Assembly (NCBI GenBank): GCA_004000155.1
Contig: RCSS01000834.1
Span: 695-15,137, forward strand
Reading direction: 5' to 3'
DNA from: Tubulinosema ratisbonensis
Lineage: Eukaryota > Microsporidia > Tubulinosematidae
DNA: 14,443 nucleotides
Both the position numbers and the translations under genes were made by a program. Below the pieces are notes generated by a model that was given only the letters and a program-made list of their open reading frames with translations, ran no database searches and was not told the DNA's origin. The stretch's first letter is position 1, and every line of letters begins with the position of its first letter. Positions 8,060 through 14,443 of the stretch are shown here, piece after piece.

Positions 8060-8854
8060 GATTTAATAAATATCCAAAATATATTTTTTCATATTAGGGT
8101 AGAATACTTAGTTGCTATTAAACAATTATGTCAGATTTCTTTATTCAACATGTATAAAGAGAAAAATTCAAAATAGTTGGAAAAATAACCCCATTCAAAT
8201 TTCGTTCGACCATATAATAATTTCATTCAGGCTTATGATTTATTAAAATTTTCTTTGTTGCAAAATCAAATGATTAATGGAATGGCAATCAAAAAACAAT
8301 TTAATTCCGATTAAACAGAGATAGGTTTACATAAAAATAAGTATAAATTCGAAATATTCAGAATAAAACTTAAAAAGGCTTGTAAAATGTTAGGGAAATT
8401 ATTATTTAAGGTTTTAGAAAAACTTATACTTAAAAACACCCTGTTTTAAAATGTCATTTAGGAAAAGATACAAAACATTAATTAATGTTTAATAAATTTT
8501 TTACATCTGATTTAGAAAAATTTTAATTTTATAATGACTTCCAAAAACAAAAATGTTAGATAATATTTGACTAAATCCGCTTTTTCAACTTATGTTTTCG
8601 ACATCAAGAATTTTTAAAGATATTTAAATTGGTATTATAATATCCACATTTGTTTTTTAGGTCATAAAACACGAACAAATGCTAATATTTTGTCTTTTAA
8701 AGATGAATTTTTAAAAGATAGAAAATTTGACCAGTTTTAGAAACACCCTAGTATTCTATAATTTTTTTGTTGCCTGAGGATGGAAAATCAATACGAAGGT
8801 CTTTTACTTAACGTTATATTAAAATATTTATATTCATATATTAAAGAAACATAA
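8060..8854 (+). pseudogene. Decayed Merlin/IS1595-like (ISXO2-type) DDE transposase
   Basis: One plus frame stays recognisable over 265 codons with 11 internal stops (seven TAA, four TAG, no TGA), fewer than half the number I would roughly expect by chance. The order of motifs fits the ISXO2 type. NGMAIKKQFNSD is followed by a stop and TEIGLHKNKY (8276-8342), matching the family pattern ending in VEIDETEIG..K.KY, with the stop replacing the Glu after the catalytic Asp. Then come LTKSAFSTYVFDIKNF (8570-8617) at the place of the second Asp block, and HKTRTNANILSFKDEF (8663-8710), like the family's HKTG.HTN.IESFW..FK. The end, RMENQYEGLLLNVILKY, is like the usual C-terminus. The catalytic Glu appears to be Leu. 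The element is dead. The family call rests on remembered motifs and has moderate certainty. Confidence 0.6.
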
Positions 8855-9895
8855 GGTAATATACGTTTACATATAACTAGGCACAGCACAAGATAAAATG
8901 AACCCTTTTCACTAATCTCGCATATATGCTCTATTGACTGTCCATGTTTACCTTACCTTGTAATCTGTAATCAAAAGACTATTTTTTTATTCTGTGTCTT
9001 TTGCGAATTCTTAAGGGCACAATAGTTAAAAATATCATGGTAAAAAAACAACATAATTCTTAAACCAAAAAATTTTTACTGTGGGTTTTTAAATATTGAA
9101 AACGTTAGAATTTTTTGTTTTCATCAAACTTATATAAAGATTTCAAAGAAGTATTTTTATCGCAAATAAAATATTTGATAAAAATTTCAGTATAAATAAC
9201 TTAGGTTCTTTATGTAATTTTAGTTTTAAATATTTTTAATTTAGCAAAAATAAACTCATCACTTTTAAATTGTCTTGCAAACATTGGTTAGCAATTATAT
9301 TTTACCATTTTTAACTAAACTTTATGTTTTATAAAATTTTTTTACAAAATTAATAAAATTAGAGACCAGGTATAAGAATTTTCAATAGTTTGGAAATCAT
9401 AATACTAATACTACTTTCATAATATCAAAGAATCATACCATAATGATGTCAATTTAAGAGGCCGGGTTAAGTTTTAGGCATCTTTTATTACTTAAAAGCT
9501 TTCTTTCACTTGAATAATCATATAAAAGGATATTTGTTACAAGTATAAAACCAGATTAGTAGAGATAAATAAATTGCATATATTTATGCTCGATTTATCA
9601 GGGAATTTCAAGCTACGCAAGATTTTATTTGATTTTTAGCAAAAAAAATTAAAATTGTATTTTTTTTAATTTTTTATCTATTTTTAACTAAGAAAATGAG
9701 GTTATGAAATTTTTAATTTTAAGAAAGAGTAAGTTTATAAAATAAAATGAGAAAAAAAATAAAAAGAATATTAAAAATTAAATAAAAAAACTATTTGATT
9801 TTAAAAAAAAAGGATTTTATTTAAATGATATTTCTAGAAATGAGTTGTAAAATCAATCTATCAAAAAATTTAAAAAGAAAAATAATTTGATAATT
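8855..9895. other. AT-rich region without a recognised gene
   Basis: A less AT-rich patch at 8876-8975 (GCACAGCACAAG and on) follows the Merlin remnant and may belong to its 3' flank. AAGGTAA at 8854-8860 and TTACCTT at 8951-8957 are inverted, but too short to be called element ends. The 200 bases before 9896 are almost pure A and T, with no CCC or GGG signal for the next gene. Confidence 0.4.
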
Positions 9896-10717
9896 ATGAA
9901 CGCAGAATCAGGAGAATTCTTTGATAAATTAAAGTGTAAATGTATAACAATAGGAAATGCTATTCGTGACCACAAAAACGCTTTGAAGAAAAAAGAAATT
10001 GCCAAAATCCAAATCACAAGAGAAGATTTTAAAGAATTAGAAAAGTATTACATTGAATTGATAGCTTATTTGGTGAGAGCAAGAGAAGAAGTACAAATTT
10101 GGGAAGTAGATAATACTACAGAAGAATATGAAAAAAGAATGCTTCGGGAACAAGACAAAAGGATGAAAGAGATGCTTGAAAGAATTTTTAACAGTGCTCA
10201 AGAGTTTCTTAATAATTTTGATTCTCATTTTGAAACACCAGAAATGAAAGCATACCTTTTTAAAATGAAAGCAGATTTCTTGTGCAGCAAAGCAAAGATT
10301 TTAGGAATACAAGATAACAATAATATTCTCGCACTTTCTAAATCTTATTATAAAGAAGCTACTATTTTATTAGAAAATAATCCTTGGGTATGTCCTTACA
10401 AATTAGATGTTTATTATAATTTTATAAAATTACAAATATTTTTTGAGGGCAATAATTTATTAATTGATGATTTAAGTTCTAAGTATGAGCTTGCTATTTT
10501 ATATTCTGATAAAATACAAAAAGATTGGAAATATTTTAGTGAAGTGTTGAGGAGCATAGAATATTTTATTCATAAGAATGATAAAATTTCAGTGGTTTCT
10601 ATAAATGAACTCTTAGAAAAGGGTTCTCGTAGTACTTTCTTGGAAGAGAATTTCAATGCTAATTTTGTGTTGATTTTAAATGAAGAAGAATACCTTAAAT
10701 ACCAATACTTTTTTTAA
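9896..10717 (+). CDS. Highly divergent 14-3-3-like protein
   Basis: 14-3-3 proteins are all-helical dimers that bind phosphoserine or phosphothreonine peptides. The 273 residues follow the family's helix order: an acidic/basic N-terminal helix pair, LEKYYIELIAYLVRAREEV (48-66) at the place of the Lys/Arg helix, then YLFKMKADF (120-128, like YLKMKGDYY), SYYKEATILLE (150-160, like the family's AYQEAFE helix) and YKLDVYYNFIKLQIFFE (168-184, like the LGLALNFSVFYYE helix). A longer C-terminal tail of about 45 residues follows. The peptide-binding Arg-Tyr pair after KMKGDYY is Cys130-Ser131 here, the usual Lys49 and Arg56 are not at their expected places, and the last-helix Asn is replaced, while the Asn in NF (175) is kept. 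The frame is open upstream but has no other ATG; a TTG at 9887 is unlikely to start it. It has no CCC signal. Confidence 0.72.
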   Translation: MNAESGEFFDKLKCKCITIGNAIRDHKNALKKKEIAKIQITREDFKELEKYYIELIAYLVRAREEVQIWEVDNTTEEYEKRMLREQDKRMKEMLERIFNSAQEFLNNFDSHFETPEMKAYLFKMKADFLCSKAKILGIQDNNNILALSKSYYKEATILLENNPWVCPYKLDVYYNFIKLQIFFEGNNLLIDDLSSKYELAILYSDKIQKDWKYFSEVLRSIEYFIHKNDKISVVSINELLEKGSRSTFLEENFNANFVLILNEEEYLKYQYFF

Positions 10718-11608
10718 AAGATGTTCTTAATAAATGAATAATTAATTTATTTAATTAATAATATTGATTAGTTAATTTTTTCATAAAATTTGAGATTAAC
10801 TATCATACCTCTAAAGAAAGAGTACATTTTCTAGAAAAAATTATTGTTAGATGTCAATCAACTATATCTTTATTTAAATTAATCTCGATTAGGAAATTGC
10901 TTATATATAAATATGTAAACAAAATAAAGAATATATTTTAGGAATGAAAAACGAAAAGAAGAAAGACAGTTTTATAAAAAGTGATGATTCTACAACAATT
11001 ATAATTTATGATTTATTTAATGTCTTTTTACATATTTATTGATAATATTTTTGTTTTTTTCTAAATAAATAATTATTCATTTATTAATATTTTTTTGAAG
11101 TAAAAACAAAAAAGTTTAATTTCTAAACTGAAAAAATATATTTTTATGTGTTTATTGTTACTCATTAAGTGGTTTTTAAATTAAAAATATTATCACATTT
11201 TTTAAAAATGAAATTGTAATACCAAAAGGACTTACATTTTATAGAATCTAAGAATGACGATTTGTAGATTTTATTCATGGGGTTTTCCTGATAAACTGGG
11301 CATAAAATAGTTTTTCTTATGTTTATATATCTTTGACACTAATTATACAATTTTCTCATTTGAATCTTATTTTATTGTATTTACCTATTAATGTCATGAT
11401 AGATCAAATTGATTTGATTTGACGTATTACAGTTATATAATATTAATGATTCAAATGATTCTATATATACAAAATATTTAACTATAGAAAAGAAATTCAG
11501 TTAAAATAGATATTAAATCTACATTTCCTCTGGTTACATCGTTTTAATTTATTGTGTTTATTCAAGATATTATAGACATGTTCTTAATTTTTTACTTTAT
11601 TTAATTGT
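10718..11608. other. AT-rich region without a recognised gene
   Basis: AATAAA at 10729-10734, just after the 14-3-3-like stop, could be its 3'-end signal. A 32-codon ATG ORF at 10944-11042 has a charged start and a hydrophobic end, but is too short to support. A plus frame at 11207-11422 has only three internal stops in 71 codons and reads as hydrophobic sequence, possibly an old coding remnant. On the minus strand AATAAA at 11602-11597 lies just after the stop of the next gene. Confidence 0.4.
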
Positions 11609-12730
11609 TTATCTTTTTTCTGCTGGGATATAATTTACATTCATATGATTTGCATAATCTCTTGCTAAAACCGCTTCAGTATCGTTTTCATCAACTATAT
11701 TAATATTACTATCGATCTTATAATAAGATAAAGAGGCCAAAATTTGGATAAAGTCGAGATTTAAATTGTCGCAATCTTCTAATATTCTATATAAACAAAA
11801 TTGATAACATCTTATTGAAAATTTTAATAAAGTTATAATTTTTATTTTATAAAGTGGTATGTATTTTTGATAAAAAATAGAATCCTCATTTTTAAATGTT
11901 AATATGTTAATAACTTTAAATTTAGTCATAATTATCATTAAGCAGTAATAAATTTTTTGTAAATTTAAGTAAATAGTGCCAGTTTTCAAACTATATTTTT
12001 TTATTATTTGTAATTCTGGTAAGAGGGTCTTTAGTTTTTTGAAGTCTATGTCATTATATATATCTAATAATAATTTTAACATACTTTTTTGATTCATAAA
12101 ATTAATAAAATCACAGTTTCCGTGAATTCTTTTGTAATTTATATTTAATTTTGATAAGATATTTAAAGTACAGATTCTAAAATCCGTTTCAAAATCTTTT
12201 TGTCTTAAATAAATTGTTGTGTTTAGATAATATTCGTCTTTTTTTTTAAAAAGTGCATCTTTTTCTTGTAAGTATTCGCCTGCATACACTTTAGTAAAAT
12301 CAAAAAAAATGTTAAGTTGTTTGTTTTCAAACAAATTATACAAAAAAATAATTCCTCTAAAACTTTTATGATACATTCTATTGTATATTAGATGTGATTG
12401 GAAAAAGTAGAAACAATAATATTCCATTAAAACTTTTACAATTACCAAGTTCGGCATAAAAGAAATTTGCGAAACATAAATTTTGCATATCTGCTCTAAT
12501 AAATTATTATAATCGTAGTTTGAATAGAATTTTATTCTCGACTTATAAAAAATATTATTGTGTTCATTATTATTTATTTCAAAGAATTTTCTGTGAACCC
12601 AATCTAAGAAATCGGAACTTTGTTCAAATTTGCAACCTTCTTTTTGGTTTAAGGGCTTTATTATTATTGATAGATTTTTATGAGAACATGTAAAACATGA
12701 AATAAATAATAGCAGTTTTGCTTTTATCAT
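11609..12730 (-). CDS. Hypothetical protein with N-terminal signal peptide
   Basis: I do not recognise this 373-residue protein. Residues 1 to about 16 (MIKAKLLLFISCFTCS) form a clear signal peptide: Lys near the start, a hydrophobic core and small residues before a possible cleavage site. The rest has no second obvious membrane span. It is rich in Lys, Asn, Ile, Tyr and Phe, with several Cys and long helix-like stretches (for example 210-265 and 300-345). It ends in the basic AEKR. The start is well supported: ACCCTATAAAATG, with CCC at 12739-12737, seven bases before the ATG. AATAAA lies just beyond the stop on the same strand. A secreted or cell-surface protein of a lineage-specific family is the best inference; spore wall, polar tube or host-directed roles are all possible and none is shown. 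Confidence 0.8.
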   Translation of the reverse strand: MIKAKLLLFISCFTCSHKNLSIIIKPLNQKEGCKFEQSSDFLDWVHRKFFEINNNEHNNIFYKSRIKFYSNYDYNNLLEQICKIYVSQISFMPNLVIVKVLMEYYCFYFFQSHLIYNRMYHKSFRGIIFLYNLFENKQLNIFFDFTKVYAGEYLQEKDALFKKKDEYYLNTTIYLRQKDFETDFRICTLNILSKLNINYKRIHGNCDFINFMNQKSMLKLLLDIYNDIDFKKLKTLLPELQIIKKYSLKTGTIYLNLQKIYYCLMIIMTKFKVINILTFKNEDSIFYQKYIPLYKIKIITLLKFSIRCYQFCLYRILEDCDNLNLDFIQILASLSYYKIDSNINIVDENDTEAVLARDYANHMNVNYIPAEKR

Positions 12731-14252
12731 TTTATAGGGTAATAAAATATTTGATTATTCCGATAAAAAATTTTTTATTAAATTTCTTATTATATAAAAA
12801 ATTTATCATTTTTTAAAGGTCATTATTATATAAATTAATTTTTTGTGTTATCCAGCAAAATCCAAGTAAAAAAATAATTTATTAAATCTTGCATAGTTAA
12901 AATCAAGAAAATTTATTGTATGTTTGATTTAATGGTTACAATAGTTAGAAGATATTTAAAAAAAATATTAAAGTGTGGAGTGTGATTTTATTGGTCAATT
13001 TAGAATTTAAAATTCCGAATTTTTTCTCTTTAAGATAATAAAAATATAATTCCGAGTCCAAATTCTTTTTTTGGATAACCTTAATTATTAAATAATCAGG
13101 GCAACCCAATATCGTAGGATTAGCATGCATTATTAAAGATTTTATAAACATTATGAGTAGTCAACTTTAAAAATTTCAAGAGCATACTAAAAAATTTTTA
13201 AAATAGGATCATGTTTTTTAGTATTAAAAAATAGAATTTTGTGATATAATTGTTTTTAAAATGTTATTTTTCTAAACAGACAAATAAATTATTTAACATT
13301 TTTTTATAAAAAATTATAATAAGTATGATAAAAACTGTAAAATTATGATAAAAAAAATAAATTTTTATTTAGAATTATAAAAAATAAGTGATGGTTTATT
13401 AATTTAACCTCGCACTTTTAATTATTAGATTTGGGTTAGAATTTTTTAAATGCTGATTATTGGGTCAAATCGTATCTTACCTTTTGAGTAGCATTTAGAA
13501 CATAAATTGTAGAAAAAAATTTTATATCTAACGACTCATATAAAATGTAAAGATTGACCAAAGATAACATACAAGAAGTAGGGAGAATCCTTGTGAAAAT
13601 AACAAAGTAAATCGAAGTAAATACTTTTTATATTTTTTGTAAAGAGCTTTTATTATAAATTAAATAAAAATATATGCAAATATGAGTAAATTTATTTGCT
13701 TTTATGTATTGTAGTAAAAATAATAGTTTCGTTTTTCTGCTACTTATAATAAAACCTTGAAAATACATTTAAGTGCTTGCTTTTTTACTGAATTTATTGA
13801 TTAAATAAGGATTCATACAAATACTTTTCTTTTATGAATTAAAATAAAAAAACACAAGCTATAAAATTTCAAATAAAAAAGTAACCACTTAAAAATGTTA
13901 ATGGATCTACTTCATACATTTACTAAAGTATAAAAATGTTTTAAATAAAATAAAAAAATTCTGTAAAATTACATAAATATAGCACGTAGACTGGATTATA
14001 GTAGATTTGATTGATTTTTTAAAATTAGGGTAATTGATTCATTATAAAAAAATTTAGTATTGGAATGTTTTCTTTAAAAGCTAGAATTAATTATAAAATT
14101 ATAATCCACATTGAAATTCTTTCCAATCGTTAACAGATAAAATATATATTCAGTTATAAGGTTTCCTTAAGAATGTTTTCAATAAAAATTGTCGAGAAAA
14201 TATTTGAAGATTTTTTATTTTAAAAAAAAACATTTTTTATTTTTTCCAAATT
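12731..14252. other. AT-rich region without a recognised gene
   Basis: I see no supported gene. A 68-codon minus ORF (13151-12945) starts with ATG but has no start signal or recognisable motif, and a few such ORFs are expected by chance. No tRNA, rRNA or long repeat was seen. Confidence 0.4.
12737..12739 (-). promoter_or_regulatory. CCC start-proximal signal
   Basis: On the minus strand TTACCCTATAAA directly precedes the ATG at 12730. It combines a CCC signal with a TATAAA-like stretch, fits the microsporidian start-proximal pattern and supports this start codon. Confidence 0.5.
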
Positions 14253-14282
14253 GGGCAGATCGATCCTGCAACCCTGCTTTTT
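14253..14282. repeat. GC-rich hairpin followed by a T-run
   Basis: GCAG (14255-14258) pairs with CTGC (14266-14269) around the loop ATCGATC. Flanking GG (14253-14254) and CC (14272-14273) extend the stem across a bulged AA, and five T follow at 14278-14282. It resembles a tRNA T-arm in size only; no other tRNA arms are present on either strand. Confidence 0.3.
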
Positions 14283-14427
14283 GTTTTGATAGTTTTTTTA
14301 TTATATTTTGAATTTGATATATGAATCCAACTTATATTACTACATTTATTTATAGTTTATATTTGTATTTCGACTAAAGTTGATTTTTTAGTAAAGCTAT
14401 ATAAAATTTAAAATTAATTTTAATATA

Positions 14428-14443
14428 CAGTGGTACCTCAATT
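14428..14443 (+). mobile_element. Probable terminal inverted repeat of a pogo/Tigger-type transposon, cut by the window edge
   Basis: The last bases read TA followed by CAGTGGTACCTCAATT. CAGTGGTACCTC behind a TA target dinucleotide is the familiar end of many pogo/Tigger-type (Tc1/mariner superfamily) elements in invertebrates. Only 16 bases are visible, so the rest of the element would lie beyond the window. The match is from memory of the motif, not a search. Confidence 0.45.

Noticed and set aside
6122..8854. RIP-like C-to-T mutation or a reassigned TAA/TAG code, since nearly all stops in the dead transposases are TAA or TAG
   Set aside because: In the Merlin remnant one TAA sits where the family has Glu, which needs a G-to-T change, and the live genes end in TAA. 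TAA excess is also expected from AT bias, so ordinary decay is enough.
10037..10228. 63-codon minus ORF
   Set aside because: Antisense shadow inside the 14-3-3-like gene.
10944..11042. 32-codon ATG ORF with a hydrophobic end, resembling a tiny tail-anchored protein
   Set aside because: Too short, no start signal and no recognisable family such as Sec61 beta or gamma.
12945..13151. 68-codon minus ORF with ATG
   Set aside because: A few ORFs of this size are expected by chance here; no CCC signal and no recognisable domain.
14253..14282. tRNA T-arm-like hairpin
   Set aside because: The loop lacks the usual TTC start and no acceptor, D or anticodon arms can be found on either strand.

Overview
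The window looks like a nuclear contig from an AT-rich microsporidian (inference). By eye it is about four-fifths A+T. Its genes lack visible introns and encode shortened versions of eukaryotic proteins. Three start codons sit next to a CCC triplet, the start-proximal signal known from microsporidia. The long gaps hold dead MULE and Merlin-type transposases of kinds common in that phylum. Sparse genes and long AT-rich gaps suggest one of the larger, transposon-rich microsporidian genomes; I cannot name the species.

Layout. 1-953 (minus): a partly N-masked gene running off the left edge, with a hydrophobic N-terminus. 1185-2318 (minus): an RtcB RNA ligase lacking its N-terminal third. 2319-2347: a 29-base divergent gap with a CCC/GGG signal. 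2348-4828 (plus): a double-length ATP-type 6-phosphofructokinase. 4864-5160 (plus): a small soluble cytochrome b5. 5161-9895: a gene desert with a paired-hairpin locus (5963-6025), a dead MULE transposase (about 6122-7036) and a dead Merlin/IS1595-like transposase (8060-8854). 9896-10717 (plus): a highly divergent 14-3-3-like protein. 10718-11608: no recognised gene. 11609-12730 (minus): an unrecognised protein with a signal peptide. 12731-14443: no recognised gene, but a hairpin near 14.26 kb and, in the last 16 bases, what looks like the terminal inverted repeat of a pogo/Tigger-type transposon.

The genes do not form one pathway. PFK (glycolysis), cytochrome b5 (electron transfer), RtcB (RNA ligation) and 14-3-3 (signalling) are housekeeping families. 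The most interesting points are the loss of part of the RtcB metal site exactly at the divergent promoter, the apparent loss of phosphopeptide-binding residues in the 14-3-3 protein, the paired hairpins followed by a T-run, and the animal-type transposon end at the right edge. I did not find a clearly novel multi-gene system.
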